Shown here piece by piece: positions 15,878 to 25,626 of a stretch of 64,000 bases of DNA (positions are counted from its first letter, which is position 1; the number at the start of each line of letters is the position of its first letter). The position numbers were made by a program, and so were the translations under genes. The notes below the pieces were generated by a model, which saw only the letters and a list, made by a program, of their open reading frames with translations, did not search any database and was not told where the DNA came from. This DNA is from Leptospiraceae bacterium (lineage in GTDB: Bacteria; Spirochaetota; Leptospiria; Leptospirales; Leptonemataceae). The stretch is from assembly GCA_026418015.1 (NCBI GenBank), contig JAOACE010000009.1, forward strand, positions 1-64,000, in the 5' to 3' direction.

Positions 15878-18334
15878 ATGGAAGATTCAGTTTTAAAAAA
15901 AGACATAAATTCAGGTGTTGTAATCATTGGGGGAGGACCAATGGGCTTTGCTATAAGCGATATCATTTCGAAAAATTTAAAAGAATTTTATTTTTGGTTC
16001 CCCGATACTTTATCTTATCGTAAATGGAAAAATGAGAAAATTGTTCAAATCAATGATTTTGAATTTATCATACCGAACAATATTAAGTTTGTTACAGGAT
16101 ATGATTTTTTTAAAGATCGTTCGTTGATTTTAATCATTGCATTACCATCTCGTCAGTTCGAAGAAGTGATAGAAATGATATTCGAACATTTAAACCCTAA
16201 CAATCATTATGATTTTATTCTAATTTCGAAAGGTTTTTTAAATTATCATAATAGAAGCAAATATAAGGTATATGTATTTCATCAGATGCTCCAAGAATTA
16301 CAAAAACAGCATAAGATCGAAGGTCATTTAGCAGTAATGGCAGGACCTTCTTTACTTTATGATATTGTCCAAAAAAATTATATTCTTTTCGATGTTGGTT
16401 TAGATTCAGTAGAATTTTATCAACTTATAAAAGAAATCTTTCATCAACCTTTCATTAACTTTTCTTCGCACAATGATTTATTTTCTGCAGAATTAGGGGC
16501 AATTCTAAAAAATCCTATGGCAATTTTGATTGGAATGGTTTCTGCACTTCCCAACGTCGGTTCCAGTTTATTGGGAGAATTAGCAGCAAAAGCCTTTTTG
16601 GAAATGTTCAACTTCGCAAAAACCTTGGGAGCAAACGAAACAATTTTATTGGGGCGAAGTGGCATATCTGATTTTCTTGGTACAGTTTTTAGTCCTTATA
16701 GCCGCAACAGAACTTATGGCAGACAATTTACAGAAAAATTATTAAAGGGCTCGAATAAACCAACATTTTTAGATCAAATTCAACTATTTCTTACACCAAC
16801 GTATTATATCGAAAAAGAGGTTTTATCGAGTCAAAATTTAGCAGAAGGTGGTCTTGCGATATCTCCTATTATAGAAATTGCAAAAGAAAAAAACATTCAA
16901 GTGCCATTATATAAAATACTTTATAATATTTTTTTAAGAAAAAATTCACCAGAAGATGTTCTATCGTTACTAATAGAAAGAGAAATTCAACAATCGAAAA
17001 TCCCTGTCCTAAGAAAAAAAGGAAAAATAGAAATTGTAGCCTCCGGTAGAATGATAGCGAAAGCCCTAAAAGATAGAGTCTATAAAAAAATCCTTTTTAC
17101 CCCCGGAATGCAAAATAGAATTAAAAGACAAGCATCACACATTATTTCTTCTCTCGAAAAAAGAATCATCAAAGCGAAAAGACAAAAATTAACCAAAGAT
17201 CAAAACAATTTCGAAACAGAACTAAAATTATGGCAAAAGATACAAACATGTAAGCCCGAAGAAGAACCCTATTACATAGAAAAAATCATTGAGTTTTACA
17301 TCGATAACATGGTGGATTATTTTTTAGCACCAATACGAACTTTAATTATCTATTTAGTTATGCCTTTTCGGTTGATTTTTGGAAAATTTCAGCGTGGTTC
17401 AATTAGTCCTTTCGTCGGCGGACATCTCGAAGAAGTAAAAAACGTTATCAATACTTATCCCGTATTCTATGCACCAACCCATAGAACTCATTTAGATTCC
17501 GTCGAATTAGCCTATGCATTATATTTTAAAGGATTTCCCATTCCAAGAGCAGCAGCAGCAAGCGTACTGATGTCTAACCCCTTGTGGGGAGCTTTTTTAC
17601 GTTCCTTAGGTGCATATGTAGTAGATCGAGAAAACACCCGCAACATTTTATATTTAGAGGTTCTAACTCAATATACGACTATGATGTTAGAATCCGGCAT
17701 TCCAGCATTAGCATATCCAGAAGGTACAAGAAGTAGAAACGGAAAATTTCAGCAAATCAAGACTGGGTTGTTATCTACAGCCATCGATGCATACAGAGAA
17801 TCTGGAAGAGAAATTGCCATCATTCCTATTGCAATATCTCATCAGTGGGTGCCAGAAGACCTATACTTTACTGGACAAGCAAAAGATACAAGCTTTATTA
17901 CTTATGGTTATAGACGTGGTAGGGTTTATTTTGATTTTGGAAAACCCATCCTTGTTTCTAATTTTGTAAAATCAGATGAACCTACCTCCGAAATAGCAAA
18001 AATCATCTTAAAAGAATGGAAATATCATTTTAGAGTACAAGAGCATTTTGTTATATGTTATTTATTGTACAATCATTTAGGAAAAGACAACAAAGAAATC
18101 TTATTAAAAGAAATTAAAAATTTTGTGGATAACTATCCCGGCTCGATGGTAACAAGGGATATCAACAAAATATACAAAAAAGGGATAAATTTACTAAAAA
18201 AACGAGATATCATCAGAGAAACGAGCAATGGATTTGATATTATCAATCCATCACTATTAGAGTATTATGGCAATATGATTCCAGAATTTGACGAAGAAGA
18301 CATAGAATACATCAAAAAACATGAAAAAAATTAA
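15878..18334 (+). CDS. glycerol-3-phosphate dehydrogenase-acyltransferase fusion
   Basis: The N-terminal part (about 1-345) is GpsA-like: nucleotide motif GGGPMG, AGPSLLYDI, GAILKNPMAI and the SRNRTYG loop. This would reduce dihydroxyacetone phosphate to glycerol-3-phosphate. A basic helical linker follows. From about residue 470 there is a PlsB/PlsC-type acyltransferase with HRTHLD (HX4D motif, about residue 535) and PEGTRSR near 614. One 818-residue polypeptide may therefore make and acylate glycerol-3-phosphate, starting phospholipid synthesis. I use ATG rather than the TTG six bases earlier. The stop overlaps the next gene by 14 nt. Confidence 0.88.
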   Translation: MEDSVLKKDINSGVVIIGGGPMGFAISDIISKNLKEFYFWFPDTLSYRKWKNEKIVQINDFEFIIPNNIKFVTGYDFFKDRSLILIIALPSRQFEEVIEMIFEHLNPNNHYDFILISKGFLNYHNRSKYKVYVFHQMLQELQKQHKIEGHLAVMAGPSLLYDIVQKNYILFDVGLDSVEFYQLIKEIFHQPFINFSSHNDLFSAELGAILKNPMAILIGMVSALPNVGSSLLGELAAKAFLEMFNFAKTLGANETILLGRSGISDFLGTVFSPYSRNRTYGRQFTEKLLKGSNKPTFLDQIQLFLTPTYYIEKEVLSSQNLAEGGLAISPIIEIAKEKNIQVPLYKILYNIFLRKNSPEDVLSLLIEREIQQSKIPVLRKKGKIEIVASGRMIAKALKDRVYKKILFTPGMQNRIKRQASHIISSLEKRIIKAKRQKLTKDQNNFETELKLWQKIQTCKPEEEPYYIEKIIEFYIDNMVDYFLAPIRTLIIYLVMPFRLIFGKFQRGSISPFVGGHLEEVKNVINTYPVFYAPTHRTHLDSVELAYALYFKGFPIPRAAAASVLMSNPLWGAFLRSLGAYVVDRENTRNILYLEVLTQYTTMMLESGIPALAYPEGTRSRNGKFQQIKTGLLSTAIDAYRESGREIAIIPIAISHQWVPEDLYFTGQAKDTSFITYGYRRGRVYFDFGKPILVSNFVKSDEPTSEIAKIILKEWKYHFRVQEHFVICYLLYNHLGKDNKEILLKEIKNFVDNYPGSMVTRDINKIYKKGINLLKKRDIIRETSNGFDIINPSLLEYYGNMIPEFDEEDIEYIKKHEKN

Positions 18335-19103
18335 ACAAGATACTTCTTGGGACCAACAAGCTTATTGGTACGATAAAATAGTCGGAGAAGAGGGATCCTA
18401 TTACCATAAAGAAGTTATTGTCCCAACCTTGTTAGAAGAAATAGGAAACATCAAAAATAAAAAAATTTTGGATATGGGTTGTGGACAGGGTTTTTTTTGT
18501 AGAATTCTTAAAAGTAAAGGTGCTAACGTTGTTGGTATTGATTTATCAAAAAATTTGATAGATTTAGCAAAAAAATATTCTTCCGATATTGAATACTATG
18601 TTGCTAATGCAGAAGATTTATCGCTTTTAAAAAACGAAGATTTTGATCTTATTGTAAGTATTTTATCGTTAGGTAATATCAAAAACTTACAAAAGGTTTT
18701 TTCTGAGGTACATCGTTTATTAAAACCAGAAGGAAAGTTTTATTTTGTTATTATGCACCCTTGTTTTCGCATTCCTCGACAAAGCCACTGGGAATACGAC
18801 GAAAGTAAAAAAATTCAATACCGAAGAGTTGATCTATACATGAGCGAAATGCAGATTCCCATCATTACCCATCCAGGAAAAGTACAAAACGAACAGTTAT
18901 TAAGAGATCAAGACTATACAGTAATGTTTCATAGGCCTCTTTCGAAAATCTTTGAATTTCTTAACAAAAATCATCTCTATGTTTCTAACCTAAAAGAGTT
19001 ATGCTCCAACAAACAAAGTGTAGGAAAGCGCGCCAAAGCAGAAAATCGAGCACGTAAAGAAATTCCGTTATTCATAATGGTAGAAGTGGTAAAATGCAAT
19101 TAA
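18321..19103 (+). CDS. class I SAM-dependent methyltransferase
   Basis: A soluble 260-residue enzyme with the SAM-binding motif ILDMGCGQGFF near residue 50, acidic residue in VVGIDLS, and a VSILSLGNI strand, as in UbiE/Methyltransf_11 proteins. It translationally overlaps the glycerol-3-phosphate dehydrogenase-acyltransferase gene, so the two are co-translated and it may act on a lipid or envelope precursor; that is inference. The N-terminal WDQQAYWYDKIVGEEGSYYH segment resembles small-molecule methyltransferases. Substrate unknown. It ends convergently on purD with a 4-bp overlap. Confidence 0.85.
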   Translation: MKKIKQDTSWDQQAYWYDKIVGEEGSYYHKEVIVPTLLEEIGNIKNKKILDMGCGQGFFCRILKSKGANVVGIDLSKNLIDLAKKYSSDIEYYVANAEDLSLLKNEDFDLIVSILSLGNIKNLQKVFSEVHRLLKPEGKFYFVIMHPCFRIPRQSHWEYDESKKIQYRRVDLYMSEMQIPIITHPGKVQNEQLLRDQDYTVMFHRPLSKIFEFLNKNHLYVSNLKELCSNKQSVGKRAKAENRARKEIPLFIMVEVVKCN

Positions 19104-20377
19104 TACAATATACCGATATCCTTCCTGTAAAAGGTATTGGGTATAGGATTTTGATCTAAGAATGGATAGATTTTATTTCTAACTTCGTCGATGGTGCTTC
19201 CTGTTGCAGTTATATTTAATATTCGTCCACCATTACTATAATATTGCTGAGTTTCGGGATTGTATTCTGTACCAGCATGAAAAACAATCAAATCTTCGGG
19301 AATATTTTTTAAAAAATTCGTTAAATCCATCTCTTTTTTGTAAGATCTAGGATATCCTTCCGCGGCAACTACAACCGTCATACTGGATAAATTTTTAAAA
19401 GAAATGTGGGATTTGTTCTTTGAAAGTGTTCCACTAGCAGCATGAAAACATAAATCCAATAGATCTTCGTCTAACAATGGAAGTAATGCTTGAATTTCTG
19501 GATCCCCAAATCGGCAGTTAAATTCTACAACTTTTGCACTGTGGTTATGGATCATAAGTCCTGCATAGAGAATCCCTTTATACGAAATATTGAGTTTTTT
19601 AAATCCATCAATTGTCCTATCGAATATTTCTTTTTGTATGTAATCCATCAATGAACTATCGATATATTCCACGGGCGTAACAGACCCCATACCGCCAGTA
19701 TTTGGTCCTTGATTTTTATCATAAGCTCTTTTGTAATCTCGAGCTGCCTTCATAGGGATTGCTTTTTCTCCATCGCAAAAAGCAAACACCGAAGCTTCTT
19801 TACCTGGTAAAAATTCTTCAATAAGAAGAGGATAATTTCCAAAAACCTTATTTTCTAAGATATCTTTGATGCTTTGAATTGCTTCTTGTTTATCGTTGGT
19901 AACTGTTACACCTTTTCCTGCTGCTAATCCATCTGCTTTTATTACATACGGTGGTGAAATCTCTTCTAAATATTCTATAGCTTTTTTAAAATCGTTAAAT
20001 ACTTGAAATTTCGCAGAAGGAATACCAAAACGATCCATAAAGCTTCGCGCAAAAGATTTAGAACCTTCAATTCTCGCACCATGCTGATTCGGTCCAAAAA
20101 CTAAACATATATCTTGAAGGGAATCCACAATACCATCTACCAAGGGTTGTTCTGGTCCAACTATGACTAAATCAATTTCTTTATCGAGGATAAATTTTTT
20201 TAGACCAAGAAAGTTATCTTTAAACAAATCTCCATAGGTTTCCTTTCTTAAACGATGTTCTTCTTGTATTCCTCCATTCCCAGGATAAACATAGATTTCT
20301 TCGAGTTTTGATGATTGTAGAATTTTCCAATAAATTGCATGTTCTCTCCCACCAGAACCAATAAGTAGTACTTTCAT
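19100..20377 (-). CDS. purD: phosphoribosylamine-glycine ligase
   Basis: PurD joins glycine to 5-phosphoribosylamine using ATP, step two of purine synthesis. The start MKVLLIGSGGREHA is the family signature, the ATP-grasp core has VIKADGLAAGKGV near residue 146, and the family motif RFGDPE is near residue 291. Length 425 matches family norms. No other pur gene adjoins. It is divergent from the second acyl-CoA dehydrogenase gene across 185 bp that hold a long hairpin. Confidence 0.96.
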   Translation of the reverse strand: MKVLLIGSGGREHAIYWKILQSSKLEEIYVYPGNGGIQEEHRLRKETYGDLFKDNFLGLKKFILDKEIDLVIVGPEQPLVDGIVDSLQDICLVFGPNQHGARIEGSKSFARSFMDRFGIPSAKFQVFNDFKKAIEYLEEISPPYVIKADGLAAGKGVTVTNDKQEAIQSIKDILENKVFGNYPLLIEEFLPGKEASVFAFCDGEKAIPMKAARDYKRAYDKNQGPNTGGMGSVTPVEYIDSSLMDYIQKEIFDRTIDGFKKLNISYKGILYAGLMIHNHSAKVVEFNCRFGDPEIQALLPLLDEDLLDLCFHAASGTLSKNKSHISFKNLSSMTVVVAAEGYPRSYKKEMDLTNFLKNIPEDLIVFHAGTEYNPETQQYYSNGGRILNITATGSTIDEVRNKIYPFLDQNPIPNTFYRKDIGILY

Positions 20378-20438
20378 AAAAATTGATTTTTTATCATCGA
20401 ATCATTAGTCAATAATTTTTAAGAAAAGCAATAAAAGC

Positions 20439-20479
20439 AAAAATCATATAAAATATTAATTAAATTTTATATGATTTTT
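20439..20479. repeat. long AT-rich hairpin in a divergent intergenic region
   Basis: AAAAATCATATAAAAT and its exact reverse complement ATTTTATATGATTTTT (16-bp arms) flank a 9-nt loop. T-runs on either strand make it look like a bidirectional terminator, but both flanking genes point away from it. It may end a short unannotated RNA or be a protein-binding or cruciform-prone site. Confidence 0.5.
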
Positions 20480-20561
20480 TTAATAAAGGTTCAATATTCA
20501 ACCAATCTCAAAAACTAAAAAAGAGTAGTCAAGAAAAATCAATTAAAAATACTAAACCATT

Positions 20562-22214
20562 ATGGCAACAGTAGAATCCATCAACAAAATCAAACAAGCT
20601 TACAACGAGCAACTAAAAAAGGTTATAGATCGATTAGCAAAAAAAGTACAAGATAATGGGGATATATCTGTCCAAAAAATGGACGAAAATCAATACGTTC
20701 ATTATAACTTAGCCTTTTGTGTTGCAGAAAAATATATAGCAGATCACTTTTTAAAATATTCAGAAAATAAGAGCAATCTCGAAAAAAACATGGCTGCAAT
20801 TTTTCTTGGAGAATCATTCCAACATCTTCGAAGCGAATTATCTTCTCGAATGAATGAATACGAAATTCCTCCAGAAGAATTAAACGAATTATTTAGTTCT
20901 GATCTAAACCATGCCGTACAAGAACTTTTAAGCAAAGATTTGTATGATCATGTAGCAGAAGAAGTATCCAAAGGCAACTATGGAAGTTTAGATACAGATG
21001 ATTATCAAGATATAAGGGATTCTTACAGAAAAATTGCAGAAGAAGTCGTTTATCCACACGCAGAACGCGTCCATAGACATGATGAATTCGTTCCAGAAGA
21101 AATTATCCAAGTCTTGATAGAAAATGGTGCATTTGGTTTATCCATTCCCGAACAATATGGTGGTTTTCTAGATTCTTTTGGTAATATTGGGATGATGATT
21201 GTAACAGAAGAACTCTCCCGAGGTAGTTTAGGAATTGCAGGTTCACTTATAACGCGACCAGAAATTTTATCCAAAGCATTACTTAAAGGTGGTACAGAAG
21301 AACAAAAACAAAAATGGTTACCCTTAATTGCATCGGGAGAACGCATGGTAGCCATTGCAGTAACAGAACCCAATTTTGGAAGCGATGTTGCTGGAATGAA
21401 AGTAGCCGCAGATAAAGTAAACGGTGGTTGGGTAATCAATGGGGTTAAAACATGGTGTACCTTTGCTGGATATGCAGATACTTTACTAGTGCTTGCAAGA
21501 ACAGAAAAAGATCCAAACTTAAAACATAAAGGTTTATCTATCTTACTTGCAGAAAAACCACGTTCGAAAGATCATAAATTCCATTTTACAAAAGAAGAGA
21601 ACGGCATTAAAGGTACAATTACTGGTTCTGCAATCCCTACAATTGGTTATAGAGGAATGCATAGCTACGAAGTAAGTTTCGAAAACTGGTTTGTTCCCGA
21701 CGAAAATCTCGTTGGAGGAGAAGCAGGTAGAGGTAAAGGTTTCTATCTACAAATGGCAGGATTTGCTGGTGGTAGAGTTCAAACCGCAGCAAGAGCAACT
21801 GGTGTTATGCAAGCTGCACTCGAAGCAGCCAATCGATATTCACAAGAAAGAAAGGTTTTTGGAAAAGAAATATACCAATACCAACTAACACGATGGAAAT
21901 TAGCTAGAATGGCAATTATAACACAAGCAAGTAGACAATATTCTTACGAAGTAGCAAGAATGATGGATCAAGGCAAAGGAAATATGGAAGCAACACTTGT
22001 AAAATTTTATGCTTCGAAATTAGCAGAATGGGTGACAAGAGAAGCAATGCAGATTCATGGTGGTATGGGTTATGCGGAAGAATATCCCGTATCGCGATAT
22101 TTTGTAGATGCAAGAGTATTTTCTATTTTCGAAGGAGCAGAAGAAGTAATGGCATTACGCGTATGTGCAAGAGATATCTTAAATCAAGCTGTTAGTTCTG
22201 GAGTACTTACGTAA
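20562..22214 (+). CDS. acyl-CoA dehydrogenase with N-terminal helical extension (possibly methylsuccinyl-CoA dehydrogenase-like)
   Basis: A 550-residue flavoprotein with a helical domain of about 150 residues ahead of the acyl-CoA dehydrogenase core. The core has AVTEPNFGSDVAG near 267, GYRGMHSYEVSF, and the C-terminal MQIHGGMGYAEEYPVSRYFVDAR followed by IFEGAEEVMALR. Length and N-terminal extension resemble (2S)-methylsuccinyl-CoA dehydrogenase of the ethylmalonyl-CoA pathway, but other acyl-CoA substrates are possible and no pathway partner is near. No clear Shine-Dalgarno. It ends at a strong bidirectional terminator. Confidence 0.85.
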   Translation: MATVESINKIKQAYNEQLKKVIDRLAKKVQDNGDISVQKMDENQYVHYNLAFCVAEKYIADHFLKYSENKSNLEKNMAAIFLGESFQHLRSELSSRMNEYEIPPEELNELFSSDLNHAVQELLSKDLYDHVAEEVSKGNYGSLDTDDYQDIRDSYRKIAEEVVYPHAERVHRHDEFVPEEIIQVLIENGAFGLSIPEQYGGFLDSFGNIGMMIVTEELSRGSLGIAGSLITRPEILSKALLKGGTEEQKQKWLPLIASGERMVAIAVTEPNFGSDVAGMKVAADKVNGGWVINGVKTWCTFAGYADTLLVLARTEKDPNLKHKGLSILLAEKPRSKDHKFHFTKEENGIKGTITGSAIPTIGYRGMHSYEVSFENWFVPDENLVGGEAGRGKGFYLQMAGFAGGRVQTAARATGVMQAALEAANRYSQERKVFGKEIYQYQLTRWKLARMAIITQASRQYSYEVARMMDQGKGNMEATLVKFYASKLAEWVTREAMQIHGGMGYAEEYPVSRYFVDARVFSIFEGAEEVMALRVCARDILNQAVSSGVLT

Positions 22215-22215
22215 A

Positions 22216-22239
22216 AAAAAGGCACTTTTGTGCCTTTTT
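22216..22239. terminator. bidirectional intrinsic terminator
   Basis: AAAAAGGCAC, a TTTT loop and GTGCCTTTTT form a 10-bp stem with T-tails on both strands. It sits exactly between the convergent acyl-CoA dehydrogenase and cardiolipin-synthase-like genes and can serve both. Confidence 0.9.
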
Positions 22240-23352
22240 CTATAAATAATATCTTAATGCATAAGCAAATTTTTCTGTAATTTTTTCTAGGAGTCCTCTT
22301 TTTTTCCAATCTTTTAGGTGAATTTGATGACTTTCCAATAAATCCTTTTCCCATTGGTATAATGTATCCCATATGATTTTTTCGTTGGATAAGTAAATAT
22401 CTATTTCCATATTGTGAAGAAAACTCCTATAATCCATGTTGGAAGATCCTACAATTAATCCATTTTCGCTTAAAGTTTGCTTTGCATGAAAAATCCTTGT
22501 ATGAAATTCATAAATCTTTATACCAGATCTTAAAAGAGTAGAATATACTGCACGTCCCGCTTGTCTTGCAAACCAAACATCTGTATTACCAGCTGTTAGA
22601 ATTCTTACATCTACACCTTCGATTGCTTTCTTTTTTAACAATCGTATCAACTTTATTGGAGGTACAAAATAGGGAGTTGCAATATATAAAAAATTTTTAG
22701 ATTTATTTATAAAATCATAATAAAATTTACGAAATAAGGTTCTTCTTTTTTTATTGATAGAAGAAAAAATTAAATATTTTTTATTATTTTTTAAAGCATG
22801 AATGATGGGAATAAGCTTGGGAAAAAAATAAAATCCTTTTTGAGTAATTCTCCACAAACCAATAAAATCCAATTTAGCTTGGAAAAAAATTCTTCGAATT
22901 TCTTCATCTAGTTTATTTTGAATGCGAAGCATAGTATCTCGCCAACGTTCATTACCAAAAAGTTTTTTCGAAAACACGTCTTTTATGTTCATTCCTCCCG
23001 TGTACATAATTTGATCATCGATTAAAATCAATTTTCTGTGGTTTCTTCGATGATAACCACTTTTAAAAAGCATTCTGTAATAAAAAGGCTTATAGACGGC
23101 AACATCAATCGAAGTATTTTTAACACTTTGCATTAGAACTTCTAAATAATCACGTGTACCAATACCATCTACAAGTATTTTGATTTCAACTTTATCGTTT
23201 ACATTTTTTTCTAATAGAAGATTTAATATTTCTTTACCAATCGCTTCTAACTGAAAAATATAAAATTCTATAAAAATGTATTTTTGAGCATTTATTATAT
23301 CGCTCTTTAATTGTTCAAAGAAATTATCCCCTTCGAAATAAATCTGTATCAT
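22240..23352 (-). CDS. cls: phospholipase D-family cardiolipin synthase
   Basis: Two HKD half-sites are visible: HRKLILIDD near residue 105 with Tyr-Thr-Gly-Gly after it, and FHAKQTL near residue 292 followed by VGSSNMD. The family transfers phosphatidyl groups to make cardiolipin. At 370 residues it lacks the two N-terminal membrane helices of ClsA and resembles ClsB-like enzymes. It is the last gene of a three-gene unit after the CapA-like and lipoprotein genes, separated by 3 nt. Another phosphatidyltransferase activity is possible. Confidence 0.88.
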   Translation of the reverse strand: MIQIYFEGDNFFEQLKSDIINAQKYIFIEFYIFQLEAIGKEILNLLLEKNVNDKVEIKILVDGIGTRDYLEVLMQSVKNTSIDVAVYKPFYYRMLFKSGYHRRNHRKLILIDDQIMYTGGMNIKDVFSKKLFGNERWRDTMLRIQNKLDEEIRRIFFQAKLDFIGLWRITQKGFYFFPKLIPIIHALKNNKKYLIFSSINKKRRTLFRKFYYDFINKSKNFLYIATPYFVPPIKLIRLLKKKAIEGVDVRILTAGNTDVWFARQAGRAVYSTLLRSGIKIYEFHTRIFHAKQTLSENGLIVGSSNMDYRSFLHNMEIDIYLSNEKIIWDTLYQWEKDLLESHQIHLKDWKKRGLLEKITEKFAYALRYYL

Positions 23353-23355
23353 TTT

Positions 23356-24510
23356 CTACCGTATTTCGATTTTTTTTGGTAAGACTTTTAGAATTTCTAA
23401 TGAATTGATAAAAAAATTAGCCATTTTTTGTTTATTTTTTATATGTTCGTTTTTAAAATAAACAAAATATTTTTTATCATTCCAAGTTAGATGGCCATAA
23501 TTCGCTTTATTTTTTTCTATGGATGAAGATAAATAGATATATTCATGAATAGGTAATATATAGTGTTTCCCGCGAAAATCGACATAAACAGGTATATAAT
23601 CAATGTTTTCTATCAAAATATGATTGTTTTGTTTGATTAGCTGAAACTGAAAGATCATTCCCCCATCTGTATTTACCCGCAATTGATTCGAAACAAAATT
23701 TCCCAAAGACCACACAATTAAACGATTTTTATTTTGTCCATATTTGTCTTTTATTTGTACAACTTCGAAAGGTTGAAGAACATGAGGATGTCCTCCTAAA
23801 ATAATATCTGCACCTTCTCTTAAAGCAACATGTACAACATAGTGCTGATAGATATCTGGTTGAGTTTGGTATTCTGTTCCATAATGAAGCAAAACAATGA
23901 TTGCATCTGGGTTGTATTCTTTTGCTTTACGAATCTGTTTTCTTAGAATATTCAAATCGATTTCGTTCACTTTTGCTGGGGAAGGTACAGGAATTCCATT
24001 TGTACCGTAAGTAAAATTCAGTAATGCTAGTTTAAAACCATTTTTCTGGTAGATTACAACTGCTTTTTTTTCTTGATCCATATCATCATAAAAGGTTCCT
24101 AAGGGAATCATTCCATTTTTTTCTACCATATTTCGCGTTCTTATAATTGCATCCAATCCTTTATCTACACAATGGTTATTTGCTAATGTCAATACATCAA
24201 AACCTGCCCACTTAATCGCATCCAACAATTCATCTGGTGCGCCGAATTGAGGATATCCCGAAAACTTTTCTCTATCCCCAGGTAAAGTTGTTTCTAAATT
24301 TCCAATAGCAATATCCGCAGTTTCGAGATAGGGTTTTACAAATTCAAACGAAAATTTGTAGTCCCATGCATCAATTTCTTTGTTGTATGCAGTCTGAATT
24401 TGAAGATCATGATTCATGATATCTCCAACAACAGCAAATGTTAAGCTCGATTGTGCGAATAAAGCGAAAGGAATAAACCCTATTATTATAAAGAAATCTT
24501 TTCGAATCAT
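23356..24510 (-). CDS. CapA-family extracytoplasmic metallophosphatase-like protein
   Basis: The 384-residue protein has a signal peptide (about 1-19, ending near FAQSS). The CapA/PgsA signature follows: VVGDIMNHD near residue 28, IGNLETTLPG near residue 70, LANNHCVDKG near residue 109, and GGHPHVLQP near residue 218. CapA proteins assist poly-gamma-glutamate capsule synthesis in some bacteria, but in spirochaetes the role is unknown and no capsule polymerase is adjacent. Its start overlaps the stop of the lipoprotein gene by ATGA, indicating translational coupling. Confidence 0.9.
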   Translation of the reverse strand: MIRKDFFIIIGFIPFALFAQSSLTFAVVGDIMNHDLQIQTAYNKEIDAWDYKFSFEFVKPYLETADIAIGNLETTLPGDREKFSGYPQFGAPDELLDAIKWAGFDVLTLANNHCVDKGLDAIIRTRNMVEKNGMIPLGTFYDDMDQEKKAVVIYQKNGFKLALLNFTYGTNGIPVPSPAKVNEIDLNILRKQIRKAKEYNPDAIIVLLHYGTEYQTQPDIYQHYVVHVALREGADIILGGHPHVLQPFEVVQIKDKYGQNKNRLIVWSLGNFVSNQLRVNTDGGMIFQFQLIKQNNHILIENIDYIPVYVDFRGKHYILPIHEYIYLSSSIEKNKANYGHLTWNDKKYFVYFKNEHIKNKQKMANFFINSLEILKVLPKKIEIR

Positions 24511-25583
24511 GGCTGTTTTGTAACAAAAATATTTAAGTCATTGGGGGATTTTTTTAAAATCGAGATTCCTAAATCTAAATCATCTCTATAATGCATCATC
24601 TCGTAAATCCATAGTTGATCAAATTGGAACCATTGAACTAAATTCTCTATGGGTTGAATGTTATAATGAAAGGGTATATTAGGATACTTTTCCCCTTTGG
24701 GAAAACCAAATTTAGGTGCACCGGATGTAACAGTTCTTATGATAATTGCCTGGTTATCGTAATTTAGGTTTATTATGTTATTTCGAAAACTCTCAGGATA
24801 GCGATAATATTCCTCTGCATTTGATAGATAAACAACATGAATGGGAATACACAAATTTTTAGATGCAACGCCAATATTTTTTAAGGTGATATTTCCATTA
24901 ATATCTCCTATTACGGCATAAATTCTATTTTCTTGGATCATTTTTTTTATATATTCGAAATCATTCGGATTATTATGGAACGAAGAAAAACCAAAATTCT
25001 TGCTCATAGATTCTAAATCGTTCAAGCGTTCCCAAACCATACCGCGAGATAATTCGTAAGTTTGTAAATATTTTTTTTGTTCAGTAGCGTCGATAATTCG
25101 ATTTCGAATTAATTCAATTGCATTTTTTTTGTTTCTTATAGACCAATATTGCTTAAATTCTAAAAAATTTTCACTTGCATCAAAAAAAAGTAAATGTAAG
25201 CGATTTACGTAAACCACCATCCAATCTACATCTACTAAATATGCATAATCGGATTTTGCCCATGCAATAAAAGTAAAATTTTGATCTGTTCCAACACCGA
25301 TGTAGCCACCTTTTTTATCTTTTATGTAAGGATAAAATAAATCAATCCTTCTTTCGTTCGAAGCAAAATAATGATCTGCAAACAATTGGGGTTTTTCTTC
25401 AATTTGATCATATTCATAAAAAAGAAATTTTTGATAGAATTCTTCGGTGCTTTTAGGACATGAATTAGATTGATTACTTTGTATAATATTCTCTTCTTGT
25501 TTGATTGGTTCAGTGGTTTTACATTGGGAAAAAATCGAAATCCATATTACTGTTAAAAAAAATAATTTTCTATCAAACTTCAT
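24507..25583 (-). CDS. predicted lipoprotein with a LIC_10091-like domain
   Basis: The N-terminus is a lipoprotein signal ending IFSQC, with Cys at residue 21, so it is probably membrane-attached outside the cytoplasm. The body, from YIGVGTDQNFTFIAWA through residues around 300, contains blocks such as VIGDINGN and VVYLSNAEEYYRYP. These recall a conserved family of leptospiral and myxobacterial proteins (LIC_10091-type) with a methyltransferase-like Rossmann fold but unknown activity; this is from memory and not verified. It is first in the operon with CapA-like and Cls genes, suggesting an envelope role. Confidence 0.7.
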   Translation of the reverse strand: MKFDRKLFFLTVIWISIFSQCKTTEPIKQEENIIQSNQSNSCPKSTEEFYQKFLFYEYDQIEEKPQLFADHYFASNERRIDLFYPYIKDKKGGYIGVGTDQNFTFIAWAKSDYAYLVDVDWMVVYVNRLHLLFFDASENFLEFKQYWSIRNKKNAIELIRNRIIDATEQKKYLQTYELSRGMVWERLNDLESMSKNFGFSSFHNNPNDFEYIKKMIQENRIYAVIGDINGNITLKNIGVASKNLCIPIHVVYLSNAEEYYRYPESFRNNIINLNYDNQAIIIRTVTSGAPKFGFPKGEKYPNIPFHYNIQPIENLVQWFQFDQLWIYEMMHYRDDLDLGISILKKSPNDLNIFVTKQP

Positions 25584-25626
25584 AATTTTATTTTACTCGA
25601 AACACACGTTAATTATTTGGTTCTTT

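Noticed and set aside
25501-25626. Extended start of the DUF368 gene
   Set aside because: It overlaps the divergent lipoprotein gene and is absent from the family N-terminus.
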